Under the pieces are notes generated by a model that made no database searches, was not told the DNA's origin, and worked only from the letters and a program-made list of their open reading frames with translations. Both the position numbers and the translations under genes were made by a program. Of a DNA stretch of 51,578 nt, positions 33,255-44,200 are shown in pieces. Position 1 is the stretch's first letter. Every line of letters begins with the position of its first letter. Location: positions 1-51,578 of the forward strand of contig CAZRDB010000011.1 of NCBI GenBank assembly GCA_964598695.1, in the 5' to 3' direction. The DNA is from CAZRDB01 sp964598695 (GTDB lineage: Bacteria; Armatimonadota; Zipacnadia; UBA1398).

Positions 33255-34973
33255 ATGGGACGCTTCCCCACAACCTGTGCCGGACGACGGGGTATGTCGC
33301 TCGTCGAGATCCTGGTCACGATCTTCGTGCTCACGGTCGGCCTGCTGGCCGTGATCCGGATCCTGGTCCCCGGACTCCAGGCGATCCCCCGCTCGGACGC
33401 GATGGCCCGGGCGACGCAGATGGCCTCCCTGGTGGCCCGCCAGGCCGAGTCGGCGGCCGACCTGCGTCCCGACGCGATCCTGCGCGGCGTGCGGATCGAC
33501 CCGGCCGATCCCCGTGCCGGCTGGCGGGTCTACCACGACGTGGGCACCGATGACGTCGACCAGATCTCCCTCGAGTTGTCGACCCCCGGCGCGCCGCCCG
33601 TGCTCCGCCCGCTCTACCCGAACCTGGTCTGCGGCGAGCTGTTCGAGGCCCCCGCGCCCCTGCAGATCAGCCTCGTGCAGACCGGGCCGTACGTGACCGG
33701 CTCGCTCCGCGTCTACTTCCCCGACGCCTGGAAGCAGGTCGCGCCCGGCGCCGAGGACGACGGCGACAACGGCCGCAACGCCAAGACCTTCAGCGAGGTC
33801 GGCGGCGTGCTCACGCTCGACCGCAGCGACGACCTGCTGAGCCTGCGCACGACCGACGTGCTCGTCTCCTACACACAGATGGGGGCGGGCGGCCTCGAGG
33901 ACATCGTCGGGGTGACCGCCCCGGTGATCCTCGGCGCCGCGCCGACGGTGACGCTCAGCCCGACCGGCGCGATCGTGCCCTACTCGGTCTCGGTCTACTC
34001 GCTGGCGCCGGGCGTCTCGGATGAGTCGAGCGACCCGGAACTCGGGCGGGCCGGCGGGATCCGCTACCTCGATCCTAGCCTGCTGCTCCCCGGCCAGTCC
34101 GCGCCCCCGAACGCCGGATCGAAGCTGGCGTGCATGTATGAGGTCGTCCCGCACGTGCGGCCCGACTTCGACGCCGCCTCGGTCACGCGTCGGCCGGTCG
34201 AGCAGGACCTGCTCAACAACGCCGTGCCGGACATCATGGCCTTCGACACCTACACGCCGATCAACGACACCACGATCGACGTGGACGGGGCAGCGTGGAC
34301 CGGCCGGATCGTGAAGCTCCCGGTGGATGCCGTCGACCTCGGCAGCCCGCTCGACGCGACCGGCGCCGAGTCGGTCCGGATCGTCAGCAAGCTCGACGGC
34401 TCGATCACGGTCCCGACTCCGGGCGCTCCGCCCGCGGGCGACGTGAACGGGGCCTACGTGCGGGTCCCCGCGGGCCTGCCCTCGGGCATGCCGATCCGGG
34501 TCTACTACCGGATCCCGGGCAACTGGTCGATCGAGCGCCACGTCGCGGCCAACAACTACGCCGTGGTCGATCTCACGGCTGGGACGCCCGTCTTCGTGCC
34601 GGAGTCCTCGAACGGGCTCAAGCAGTGCTGGTTCGCCCGCACGCTGCAGGGCGCGAACACGGTGCTCACCTACCGCGGCAGCCCGGTCGGGACCACGATG
34701 GACTTCTGGTCGACCGGCACGCTGGTCTACCCCGAGGCCGACGGCCATCGGATCTCCGTCGACTACCGGTACGACGCGGGCGGCGGTCTCGAGAAGCGGG
34801 TCTCGGGCGAGATGCACCTGGTCGACTTCTCGACCCACAGCTTCGTCCTCGACCATCCCAACGTTCTGCAGATCGACGCGGTGCGCGGCGCCTCCTACAA
34901 GAGCCGCGTCTGCTTCGACGGCTCCGACCGCAAGCGCGTGCGCGTCGATGTCGACACGATCGTGATGCGCTGA
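33255..34973 (+). CDS. Very large minor pseudopilin (PilV/GspI-like N-terminus)
   Basis: 572 residues. The leader MGRFPTTCAGRRG is followed by MSLVEILVTIFVLTVGLLAV with Glu5, typical of PilV/GspI minor pilins. The rest is a long beta-rich extracellular region with phrases such as LRVYFPDAWKQVAPGAEDDG and VRVPAGLPSGMPIRVYYRIP. Minor pilins are usually 120-250 residues, so some 350 residues are added. It would sit at or near the pilus tip. The start follows the previous gene by 53 bases. Function of the added domain unknown. Confidence 0.88.
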   Translation: MGRFPTTCAGRRGMSLVEILVTIFVLTVGLLAVIRILVPGLQAIPRSDAMARATQMASLVARQAESAADLRPDAILRGVRIDPADPRAGWRVYHDVGTDDVDQISLELSTPGAPPVLRPLYPNLVCGELFEAPAPLQISLVQTGPYVTGSLRVYFPDAWKQVAPGAEDDGDNGRNAKTFSEVGGVLTLDRSDDLLSLRTTDVLVSYTQMGAGGLEDIVGVTAPVILGAAPTVTLSPTGAIVPYSVSVYSLAPGVSDESSDPELGRAGGIRYLDPSLLLPGQSAPPNAGSKLACMYEVVPHVRPDFDAASVTRRPVEQDLLNNAVPDIMAFDTYTPINDTTIDVDGAAWTGRIVKLPVDAVDLGSPLDATGAESVRIVSKLDGSITVPTPGAPPAGDVNGAYVRVPAGLPSGMPIRVYYRIPGNWSIERHVAANNYAVVDLTAGTPVFVPESSNGLKQCWFARTLQGANTVLTYRGSPVGTTMDFWSTGTLVYPEADGHRISVDYRYDAGGGLEKRVSGEMHLVDFSTHSFVLDHPNVLQIDAVRGASYKSRVCFDGSDRKRVRVDVDTIVMR

Positions 34974-34992
34974 CAGAGGGGGTGCGAGCACC

Positions 34993-35742
34993 ATGTGCGT
35001 GAAGAGATCGATCCGCGGTTTCACCATCCTCGAGCTTCTGGTCGTGGTCGGCATCATGGTGCTGTTGGCGGCGATCCTGATCACCTTCTGGGGCAAGACC
35101 CGGCAGAGCCAGGCGCGGTACCAGACCATGAGCAACATGCGCCTGATCAGCAACGGACTGCGCCAGTACCAGCTCGACGAGAACGGGTTGCCGCCCTTTG
35201 ACCCGCGCACGGCGGAGGCGCTCTACCTCCACCAGACCGCCGCGGCGCCGTGGCCGCCCGCCGGCCCGCCCGAGCCGTGGCACCAGTGGTTCGGGCTGTG
35301 GGCGCTGATCGAGACCGGCGCGCTGGAGTCGCCCGCCGCGCTGCACGACCCCTCGGCCAGGCGCGTCTCGGTCGAGTCGCTCGGCGCGGGAGAGTTCGCG
35401 AGTTCGGGCAAGCAGATGCCGGTCTCCGAGGCCTTCTTCTACTGCTCGTTCCAGACGTGGGACCCCGAGGCCAGCAACGGCACCGGCGCGTGGATGTACC
35501 TTCCCCATCGCGGCGTCGGGCCGGGCACGCTCGAGCACCGGCGCCAGCTCTGGCCCTACCCGAACGGCTCGGGCCAGTCGCGCTGGATGCCCCTCGACTC
35601 GACGGTGGTGCTGTGGTCGCGGTGGCACCGCGCGAGCCAGGACCCGGTGACGCCGGTCCTGTTCATGGACGGCAGCATTCGCTACATGGAGTCTTTCACG
35701 AGCGACCCCAACTCTCCGTTCATTGCGGAGGACGCGCCCTAG
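34993..35742 (+). CDS. Pseudopilin (GspG/GspH-like N-terminus)
   Basis: 249 residues. Prepilin signal: basic leader MCVKRSIRG, then FTILELLVVVGIMVLLAAIL with Glu5. The rest has the helical stalk (TRQSQARYQTMSNMRLISNG) and a globular head with TPVLFMDGSIRYMESF near the end, again the DG-type motif seen in the first pilin. The start is 19 bases after the 572-residue protein gene. A minor pilin of the same tip complex is the simplest reading. Confidence 0.88.
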   Translation: MCVKRSIRGFTILELLVVVGIMVLLAAILITFWGKTRQSQARYQTMSNMRLISNGLRQYQLDENGLPPFDPRTAEALYLHQTAAAPWPPAGPPEPWHQWFGLWALIETGALESPAALHDPSARRVSVESLGAGEFASSGKQMPVSEAFFYCSFQTWDPEASNGTGAWMYLPHRGVGPGTLEHRRQLWPYPNGSGQSRWMPLDSTVVLWSRWHRASQDPVTPVLFMDGSIRYMESFTSDPNSPFIAEDAP

Positions 35743-35790
35743 TGTGACGGCCCCACTTCGGCCCTTCCGACGGCGGGAAGGAGCGGGAGA

Positions 35791-37641
35791 ATGATGATGC
35801 GACGAATCGGCGGACAAGTGAGAAGTAGAGGGTGGCAAGCCGGCTTCACGCTGGTCGAGATGCTCGTGGTCATCGTCATCTTGATGATCCTCCTCGGCCT
35901 CCTCTTCGTCCCGATGTACCAGAGCTTCCAGGCCACCAAGCGGGCCGAGACGGCGGCGGTGCTTCAGGACCGGGTCGGCACGGCCGTCCAGCAGCTCGTG
36001 AAGGACCTGGAAGAGGCTGTCTACGTCTACCCGCCGCCCGCTCCGGGGCTGTATCGGAGCCCGACGGTGCCGGACGCGGTGTACCTGTCGTTCCTGGACA
36101 TCCGCAAGCCGGCGACCGAGGGCGAGATCGCGACCGACTACTCCGGCGGCGCCTACACCTACGGCAACCGCGACAAGGTCGCCTACCCGATCCGCCCCAG
36201 CGATCGGATCGTCCGCTACTTCGTCGCGCCCCTCCCCGGCCACCCCGTCGGCGCCGGCATGTGGGGCGACGCGCCCGTGCCGCCGGCGCGGGCCGGGTAC
36301 GTCAACACCTTCCTCGATGCCTTCTCCGACGATGCCGACCGCAACCTCGTCGTCCTGTATCGCGCCGAGTTCTCCCTCGCCGAGATCGAGAACACGATCG
36401 GGGCGCCGGCCGGGACGGTCTCGCTCGCCTCGCTCCAGACCCCCTACTTCTACACCGGCGCCGTGCTCGGAGCCGGCGGCGCCCTCGACATGGCCAACGC
36501 GGCGGCGCTCGGCGCCTACTGGAAGGCCGTCTCGATGTCCCTGACCGACAAGCAGTCGATGGACTGCGCCCTCTACGAGTACGATGGCGCCGTCGACGAC
36601 GAGGTCCCCGTGATGGTGGCCGGCGACGCGAGCGTGCTCGCCGGCGCCCTGCCCGGCCTCTTCCTCCAGCCGAAGGTCGTTCTCAACGAGACCCTCGACC
36701 CCAGCCAGATCCGGGAGGCCACGGCCTACCGCGGCACGGAGCCCTTCTGGGGCAACCTCGATCTCGACACCAACCCCGCGTGGAGCCCGGCGAGCCCCAT
36801 GCCGCTGCGGCCGCTCTCGCAGGTCAACAGCACGCGGGGCGGCGGGCCGCTCGGCGCCATCGCGGCGAGCTACACCGCGCTGGCCGCCGCGGCGTGGACC
36901 GTGCCGACGGCCGACGACTCGTACATGGCGTCGGGCGGGGCGGTCCTCCGGCTCTACCCGAAGCTCGATCCCGTGACCGGGCAGTTGCGCTTCGCCCGGC
37001 GCTGGACCGACGTCTACCACGAGACGATCTCGGGCGCCACGGTGACGATCGACACGCCGCCCGACTACACGGGCTGCCTCCAGATCGCCCAGGCGCCCTC
37101 GGCGACGGCGGCCCCCTCGGTCTACCGTGTCGGCTACGGCCTGTTCCGGGGCGACGCCCTCGACGGGGGCGGCGTGGCGATCCCGGTGCCGAGCCCCGCG
37201 AGCCCGCCGCTCCCGACCGTGCGCACGCCGGCGACGCCCTTCAACGCGCGGGACCACTTCCGCATGGTCAAGGAGTCGGAGATCGTCCAGCTCCGCGATG
37301 TCCAGAGCGGCCAGACGATCCAGTGCGAGCGCGTCGAGACCGAGCCCGTCGGACCCTTCCAGTACCGGATCGACTACGACACCGGCGCCATCCGCTTCGA
37401 CCGTCTCAACCCGCCCGATCCCTCGCTCTACTGGATCCGCGTCGACTACGACTTCCGCGACAACTTCGAGTGGTCGCCGGGCGACGTGCGCGGCTTCGTG
37501 GACGACACGATCGTGGCGACCTACGTCTCGCGACGCGAGATGACCGTCGGGCTCAACGTGACGGGGTACGACATCAGCTCGGGGGAGGCCATCCCGGTGC
37601 CGGTCTCCCGCGTGGTTCGTCTCCGCAACGCCATCCAGTAG
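35791..37641 (+). CDS. Very large minor pseudopilin (PilW/GspJ-like N-terminus)
   Basis: 616 residues. The leader has about 18 residues ending in Gly, followed by FTLVEMLVVIVILMILLGLL with Glu5. The helical stalk contains ETAAVLQDRVGTAVQQLVKD, as in PilW/GspJ. The remaining 500 or so residues are extracellular, with repeated beta-type segments (TGAIRFDRLNPPDPSLYWIR). Typical PilW/GspJ proteins are 200-350 residues. GGAGCGGGAG precedes ATG. The order in this block (I/V-like, G/H-like, J/W-like, K/X-like) parallels known minor pilin operons. Confidence 0.88.
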   Translation: MMMRRIGGQVRSRGWQAGFTLVEMLVVIVILMILLGLLFVPMYQSFQATKRAETAAVLQDRVGTAVQQLVKDLEEAVYVYPPPAPGLYRSPTVPDAVYLSFLDIRKPATEGEIATDYSGGAYTYGNRDKVAYPIRPSDRIVRYFVAPLPGHPVGAGMWGDAPVPPARAGYVNTFLDAFSDDADRNLVVLYRAEFSLAEIENTIGAPAGTVSLASLQTPYFYTGAVLGAGGALDMANAAALGAYWKAVSMSLTDKQSMDCALYEYDGAVDDEVPVMVAGDASVLAGALPGLFLQPKVVLNETLDPSQIREATAYRGTEPFWGNLDLDTNPAWSPASPMPLRPLSQVNSTRGGGPLGAIAASYTALAAAAWTVPTADDSYMASGGAVLRLYPKLDPVTGQLRFARRWTDVYHETISGATVTIDTPPDYTGCLQIAQAPSATAAPSVYRVGYGLFRGDALDGGGVAIPVPSPASPPLPTVRTPATPFNARDHFRMVKESEIVQLRDVQSGQTIQCERVETEPVGPFQYRIDYDTGAIRFDRLNPPDPSLYWIRVDYDFRDNFEWSPGDVRGFVDDTIVATYVSRREMTVGLNVTGYDISSGEAIPVPVSRVVRLRNAIQ

Positions 37642-37698
37642 GCGAACACGAACCCCGGCCCCGCCCCGTGCGGGCGAGCGCTTCGGAGGTGTGAGGGT

Positions 37699-40600
37699 AT
37701 GCTGAAGCGACGACTCCATTCGCAGTCCGGTCAGGCGCTCGTGATCGCCGTCCTGCTGCTGATCCTCATGGCGATCCTTGCGGCGATCTTCGTCGCCTTC
37801 GTGGCCCACTCGGTCAGCCAGGCGGGCCGCCGCGTCGACGTCGAGGCCGCCGAGCGCATGTCGGTCGCCGGCGTGCTGTTCGCCCAGCGACAGCTCCAGA
37901 CGTCACCGGCCCAGGCGAGCTGGCGGCCCGATCGCCCGGCCTACTACAACCCGCTCATCCCCGGGCAGTACTACAACGACGCCGAACTCGCCCGCGGCTT
38001 CCACCTCTCGTTTCCGCCCTTCGTGAAGATGGACGACCCGGTCGTCGCCGGCGACAACCCGTTCTCGATGGGCAGCGCGGGCGAGGAGCAGCGCGGCCGC
38101 TGCCTGCTGCAGGTCAGCTACGTCCCCAGCTACTACCAGTACACGGCCGCCCCGGTGTGGGGCACCTGGACCTACCCGACCGACAACACGACCGGCCTGT
38201 TCGATGAGCTGTCGCCCTTCATCAAGGTGACCGCCGTCGGGAGCGCCCGCGAAGCCCCCGAGCTGATGCGGACCAAGGTCGCCTTCATCCCCCTCGTCCT
38301 CCCCGACCGGCTCGAGACGATCGTCGATGCCGAGGAGACCTACCGTTGGGCCTCCTACGGCGCCCCGCCGTGGGTCGACATCAACGGCGACGGCCTGCTC
38401 GACGGCTGGAGCGACACCGACGGCGACGGGGTCTGCGATCCCCCCGACGGCCTCGTGGCCGACGGCGAGGAGCGCGAGTTCCCGGTCGCCCGCGCCCTCG
38501 GCGGCTTCCACTCGAACACCGCGACGGCGTTCTACGGCCGCACCTGGTTCGGCGAGCTGGCCGGCGATCGCTCGCGCGGGGTGGGCGGGTTCGGCCGCGG
38601 CGACCGGATCACGACCGCGGGCTGGATGGCGATCAACAACCCGCCGCTCGGCCAGACTCCTCCGGCCGACTGGGACTGCGGCGCGCGCTTCGGCTTCTAC
38701 GACGCACTGACGGCCTCCCTGCTGATGGGCGCGGTCTACCCCAGCCGCGAGCCCCTCGGCGGCGGGTCGGCCGCGACGTGGGACCGGGGCGCCGCCCTGC
38801 CGAACACACCGAGCTGGCCGGGACCCGACTACTGGTTCCCCACCTTCGGTGGCTACGTGGCCGACAACGCGGGGTTGACGGAGCCCGCCGTCGATGACGC
38901 GGCGCGGATCGCCGGCATCGAGATCGACACCGCCCGCCGCGTCTCCCAGCGGGTCCGGGCGGGCCTGCTCGACGCCGCCGACGCCGCCGGCAACGTGCGG
39001 CTGCGCACCTTCGCCCGCGAGTCGGGGTACCGCTTCGAGATCCTCGCCGGCTCCGGCACCCCGACCTTCGGCCCCGGGGTCTACAACACGGCCCAGATGG
39101 GCCTCGGCAACACCGTCTACGTCGACAACGGCGAGGACGTGCAGGCGCTCGATCCGCAGGCCCTCCACGACAACTGGATCCGGGCCGGCGCGCAGGCCAA
39201 CGCGTTCTGGTACGGGCCCGTCTACGTGCCGCCCGGCTGCGAGGTCATCCTCCACGAGACCGACCTCGCCAGCGACTGGATCGCGAGCCCGCCGACCTGG
39301 CCGGCCGCCGGCGCGCCACCCCAGGCCGAGTACGGCAACCTGCCCGAGTTGCCCGATATCGAGATCTACCGCAACCCGACGCCGTCGGGCGCGGCCCGGT
39401 TCTTCTCGCTGCCCGTCGTCGCCGACAGCAACGGCGACGGCCTCGCCTCGCCGGGCGAGCTGTGGAACCCGACGATGGCCGCGGCGACGATCACCGCGGT
39501 CCTGCCGCTCGATGTCGACCCGAACGACGGCATCCCGGACGATCACATCGTGGTCGACTACCCAGCCGACGGCTGCCTGTACTTCGAGGGCAACGTGCGG
39601 GTGCGCGGCAAGCTGCCGATCTCCCGGGTCGACGTGCTCGACGCCGCCGGCTACCCGCGGCGGTACGACCTGTCGCTCGTCTGCCGCGAGAGCATCTACG
39701 TCGATGGCAACCTGATGCGCGGCCTCGACTGGCTGCCGGTCTCGGCGGCATGGCTCGACGGCAGCGGCGTCCTCGTCAGCGGCCCCGCGGGGGCCTACCC
39801 CGAGTACGTCGTGCAGGACCGCTACTGCGCCCGCGTCGCGCTGCTTGCCGAGCACAACGTCGTCGTCAACGCCACCCGGGGCGAGTACCAGGGCCCGGGG
39901 ATCCAGACCGACTGCGAGTACATCCCCGATGTCGCCGAGAGCGCGAACACCGGCGGCCACTGGCTGCTCGAGCCCGGCCGCAGCTTCCGCACCTACTTCG
40001 GCTTCGGCGGGATCGATATGTCGAACCCGGACTGGGGCACCGCGGGTCCGGCGCCGCCCGACAACCCGATGAGCGCGGATCGCCAGGCGATCACCGGCTG
40101 GAGCGACGACATGTTCCTCAAGGTTCGGGTGCGGGGCTCGCGCTTCACGCCCTTCAACCTGCTGATCAACGGGCGGCCCTACGACTTCGATACCCGGCCC
40201 GAGAACTGGAGCGACGGCGCCAACAACTACGTCTTCGCCGAGGCGCCGGGGATCTCGCCCTGTCGCCAGATGAGCGGCAACGTCGAGACGCTCTGCATCC
40301 CGCTGCTGATCGCCGGGCAGTCGGCCGATGCGGCGCTGAGCGGCGCGGGGGTCTGGGATGCACAGCCGATCGCGGTCGACGGCTTGGCGGGCGACCTCAA
40401 CAGCGTCGAGATCCGCCCCGCCGCCGGGATGACCGCCCCGCTCGAGATCTACGGGATCTCACTGGAGCGCCGCGAGGGAACCGGGATCGCGCCGGCCGCC
40501 CTGCCCGGCGGCTCGCCCACCCCGCCCGGGACGGCGAGCGGCATCCCGCTGCTCGCGAGCGATGTGGCCCACCCGTGGTTCGCCTGGTCGCCCGAGCAGG

Positions 40601-41214
40601 GGCCGCCGCCGCTGGTGCGTGGCGGCGGGGATGTGCTCCACTCGCGCGTCATGACCGTCGCCGCGTGCTGCTACGCCCAGAAGGGCAGCTTCGCGTTGGT
40701 CGGTGGCGACTACTTCGACCGCGACGCCTCGCAGACCGATCGCGACGGCGACAATCGGATCATCGCCGACTCGCTCGGGGTCGTCGACAACGGCGTGTGG
40801 CGTCCCTCCGACGTCGACCTCGATCGCAGCGGTACGCCCGATTGGGCCGAGAGCCGGCGCCACAACCTGCAGGTCCAGATCCTCGGCGCCGTCGTCGAGA
40901 ACCTGCCGCCCGACATGACCTGCGTGGCCGACTGGACCGACAAGCTCAGCTTCCCGGTCCCCGACATGGACACGACCGCTGACCAGGACGCGACCGGCTA
41001 CGCCCCGACCTTCGGCTTCTGGACCAACGCACGGGTCCCCACCGGCTGGTGCGGGCCGGTACGGGCCTACGACCCGGGCCTGCGCGCGTGCAACCCGGTC
41101 GACCTGGCTGCCGGCCCGCTCGCGCCCGGCATCGACACCACGCAGACCGTGTGCCGCTTCTCGCGCCTGCCGGTCAGCCCCGACCTGATCTACTTCGGCG
41201 ACCTGACGCAGTGA
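37699..41214 (+). CDS. Giant PilX/GspK-like minor pilin (1171 residues)
   Basis: The leader MLKRRLHSQSG precedes QALVIAVLLLILMAILAAIF. It lacks Glu5 (Ile there), as PilX and GspK do; those cap the pilus tip. The stalk follows (HSVSQAGRRVDVEAAERMSV). The extracellular region is several times the usual size (GspK about 330, PilX about 170-200 residues). It contains Asp-rich loops of the EF-hand/thrombospondin type: DINGDGLLDGWSDTDGDG at about 228, DSNGDGLASPGE at about 575, DRDGDNRI at about 1014 and DLDRSGTPDWAE at about 1041, likely calcium sites. Cysteines are scattered through the body. It precedes the PilY1-like gene by 61 bases. Confidence 0.87.
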   Translation: MLKRRLHSQSGQALVIAVLLLILMAILAAIFVAFVAHSVSQAGRRVDVEAAERMSVAGVLFAQRQLQTSPAQASWRPDRPAYYNPLIPGQYYNDAELARGFHLSFPPFVKMDDPVVAGDNPFSMGSAGEEQRGRCLLQVSYVPSYYQYTAAPVWGTWTYPTDNTTGLFDELSPFIKVTAVGSAREAPELMRTKVAFIPLVLPDRLETIVDAEETYRWASYGAPPWVDINGDGLLDGWSDTDGDGVCDPPDGLVADGEEREFPVARALGGFHSNTATAFYGRTWFGELAGDRSRGVGGFGRGDRITTAGWMAINNPPLGQTPPADWDCGARFGFYDALTASLLMGAVYPSREPLGGGSAATWDRGAALPNTPSWPGPDYWFPTFGGYVADNAGLTEPAVDDAARIAGIEIDTARRVSQRVRAGLLDAADAAGNVRLRTFARESGYRFEILAGSGTPTFGPGVYNTAQMGLGNTVYVDNGEDVQALDPQALHDNWIRAGAQANAFWYGPVYVPPGCEVILHETDLASDWIASPPTWPAAGAPPQAEYGNLPELPDIEIYRNPTPSGAARFFSLPVVADSNGDGLASPGELWNPTMAAATITAVLPLDVDPNDGIPDDHIVVDYPADGCLYFEGNVRVRGKLPISRVDVLDAAGYPRRYDLSLVCRESIYVDGNLMRGLDWLPVSAAWLDGSGVLVSGPAGAYPEYVVQDRYCARVALLAEHNVVVNATRGEYQGPGIQTDCEYIPDVAESANTGGHWLLEPGRSFRTYFGFGGIDMSNPDWGTAGPAPPDNPMSADRQAITGWSDDMFLKVRVRGSRFTPFNLLINGRPYDFDTRPENWSDGANNYVFAEAPGISPCRQMSGNVETLCIPLLIAGQSADAALSGAGVWDAQPIAVDGLAGDLNSVEIRPAAGMTAPLEIYGISLERREGTGIAPAALPGGSPTPPGTASGIPLLASDVAHPWFAWSPEQGPPPLVRGGGDVLHSRVMTVAACCYAQKGSFALVGGDYFDRDASQTDRDGDNRIIADSLGVVDNGVWRPSDVDLDRSGTPDWAESRRHNLQVQILGAVVENLPPDMTCVADWTDKLSFPVPDMDTTADQDATGYAPTFGFWTNARVPTGWCGPVRAYDPGLRACNPVDLAAGPLAPGIDTTQTVCRFSRLPVSPDLIYFGDLTQ

Positions 41215-41275
41215 CGAGGCGCCGCCTGGGGGGCGACGCAAGCCGCCCCGTACCGATGAGGAGAGTGATCCTCAG

Positions 41276-44200
41276 ATGACATCAAGACGCCGCGACCCGA
41301 GGATGCTGATCGGCGCGCTGACGGCCCTGCTGGTAACCGCCCTGGCCGCCGAGACCGTCTGCGCCTCGAGCTTCGAGTACTCGAGCGAGAAGCGACTGAT
41401 CAAGGTCGCCAACCTGCTGGTGCAGTCGGCCCGCGCGAAGTCCGGCGCCGGCAACCCGCCCAGCCGACTCAACCTCGAGAACCCGGATCCCCACATCTTC
41501 TGGGCGCTCGAGCGCTCGCCGTGGAAGCCCCCGAACTGGGAGTTCGTCAATCCCCTCGCGCCGGCCGTCGTGACCGAGGAGGTCCAGGCCCGCTGGGACT
41601 TCCGATACGCGCCCGGCTTCGGGGATCCCAACTACGGCAGCCCCGGCAGCCGTGTCGTCGAGCTGGGCGACCCGCTGCCGAAGTGGTCGGGCGCCTACTG
41701 GGAGGTCCTGCTCGCCGAGGAGAACTTCAACGCCCTGCTCGGCTACGATCTCCTGCTGATCACCAACCACTCGCTCACCGCCTTCTCGGCCGCCGACCGT
41801 GAGCTGTTGCGCCGCCTGGTCGACGCGGGCGCGACGGTCATGATCGACGACTGCGGCGGCATGAGGATCGTACACGCCACCGACGACGGTCAGGTCCCCC
41901 AGAGCGATTTCGACATGGCGAATGCCTCGTCCGCCGAGTTCACCAACAACCTGCTCGAGACCGACAGCGGCTACTTCGGCGTCTCGTTCTTCTCGCGCTG
42001 GGGTGGGGGAAGGGACAACTTCTTCGACCTGCCCGTCTCGGCCCAGGGCTTCTTCACCGATCTGCAGTTCTTCAGCGACGGCAACCCGTCGGGCCACGCG
42101 CGCGCCTCGGAACGGTACAGCCCTCTCGTCACCACGCCCTACTGGCTCTCGCAGACCGAGCTGAACGAGTTGGGCGACAAGAGCGTCACGCAGTACCGCA
42201 TCGCCTGCTACGACCGAAACACGCTGTTCCCCGTCGTCATGAACTCGGCGTACGCGGCCGAGACGACCGAGGCGCCGTACGGCGAGCCCTACGTCGCGAT
42301 GGGCTACTACGGCGAGGGCATCATCATCGCCACGGCGGGCGACGTGGGCTGTGCCGTCAACGACGGCATCTCGAGCGGCTACGTCTACCGGATCAACAAC
42401 CAGAACAACTCGGGCTACTGGTGCGGCTCCGACTTCAGCTCGATCGACGACGACCCGCGCGGGATCGGCAACGTCAAGTTCATGATCAACGCCGTCAACC
42501 TCGCGGCGAAGTACCGCGCGGGCTTCGGCGGACCCCGCCAGCAGGCCTCGCTCGCGACCCAGACGCCCAACGCGCTCAACCCCGCGGCCTCCGCGGCCCT
42601 GGCGGCCTCGGACCCCGGCGACTACTGGTCGGCCTATGCCGGCCATGCCGCCGGCCACAGCTACGCCACCTCGGCCAATAACGTCGTCTACGTCGTCGTG
42701 CCGCTTCCCGGCGAGCGGATGTACCTCGTGGCGCTCGACGGGGTGACCGGCCGCGACTTCGACGCCGACGGCAACCCCGACGACGGCCTGCAGGGCTCGC
42801 ACGCCGATCCCGATCTCGCGCTCTTCGGCTACCCCGAGTGGGACCTGCTGTGGGCCGAGGAGCTGCAGGCGCCGGGCGGCGATCCCACCGCGACCGCCCC
42901 CGTGGTCGGCAAGGCGGCCTACTCGACCGGCTCGCCCGCCCGCTGGTACGCGGCCGACGTCGTCTACGTGGCCGCCAACAACCGGCTCTACGCCTACGAG
43001 GCGCTCCCCATGAACGCCGGCCTCGTGGCCGACGCCGCAGTCCTGTTCGACGGCTGGTCGGCGGGGAGCAACCCCGTCACGCTCAGCGAGCGCGCCACCG
43101 GCCTCACCTACTGCCGCAACCGGCTCTACGTGGAGACCGCCGACGGCGCCACGCCGGTCGAGGTCGAGATCATCGATGCCAACGACGGCGACTCGATGGG
43201 GACGATCGAGGTTCCCGGCGTTCTCGGCACGCTGGCCGATGCCGGAGCCGGTCCGGCGATCGCCGTCGTGGCCGACACGTACAACGGGGCGCAGGACGAG
43301 ATGCTCTACCTGCCCGTCTCGCCCGACGGCGCCACGATGCGGGCCCAGGTGCTCGCGATCGCGCTCCAGACCTGGAACGAGCGGATGCGTCCCGTCGGAC
43401 GGACCTCCCGCGGGACCGACGCGGGGAGCGTGGCGATCGATGCCTGCTACCGGAACTGGCGGATCCGCGAGTTCGCCCGCTTCGACAACACCGCCGCGGC
43501 GCCCAAGTACCCCACGCTGTACGTCAACGGCGTGCTGGTGCCCCGGGAGGATGGCGGCACGGAGGTCTGGCGGCTCGTCGACGACACCGGCGGCGCCGAT
43601 CCCGACATTCCCGGCGGCGACGTGGGCGATTGCCAGCAGATCCGCTTCATGGCGAGCCTCGTGAACCGCTGCCCGGGCGGCACGACCGAAGGGGTGCCGG
43701 CCGACGCGCAGGTGCTGGTCTCGTACGAGCACAAGCTGCCGAGCCACACGAGCTTCCCGATCCCGGCCAACGAGGCCGGCTCGATCAAGTGGCGGTACAT
43801 CCTCGCCAAGCGCACGGCGGCCGCCGGCCCGGGCGATGTGCCAACCTACACCGTCGACAGCACCGTGACCCAGTACACCCACGCCCGCGTGGCCGTGGAC
43901 GCCCAGGGCACCGTCGCGATCGCCGTCCCGCTGAACGACGCCGCGGGCTGGTCCGACACCTTCCACGTGATCCACGACATCGGCTACCCGACCGATCTTC
44001 TCGATATCCCTGAAGCGGGCGGCGGCTACGGGGTCGAGCCCGAGCCCACGACCGGGACGGCCAGCCAGTGGGACGGCGACGAGGTCGACCAGGTCGGCTC
44101 CTTCGTCTTCTGGCAGGAGTCGCCCCGCCCGCTCATGGGCTACGTCCTGCAGTTCGCCGATCGCACCTGGACCGGGGGCTACCCCTGGGATCGCGCCCCC

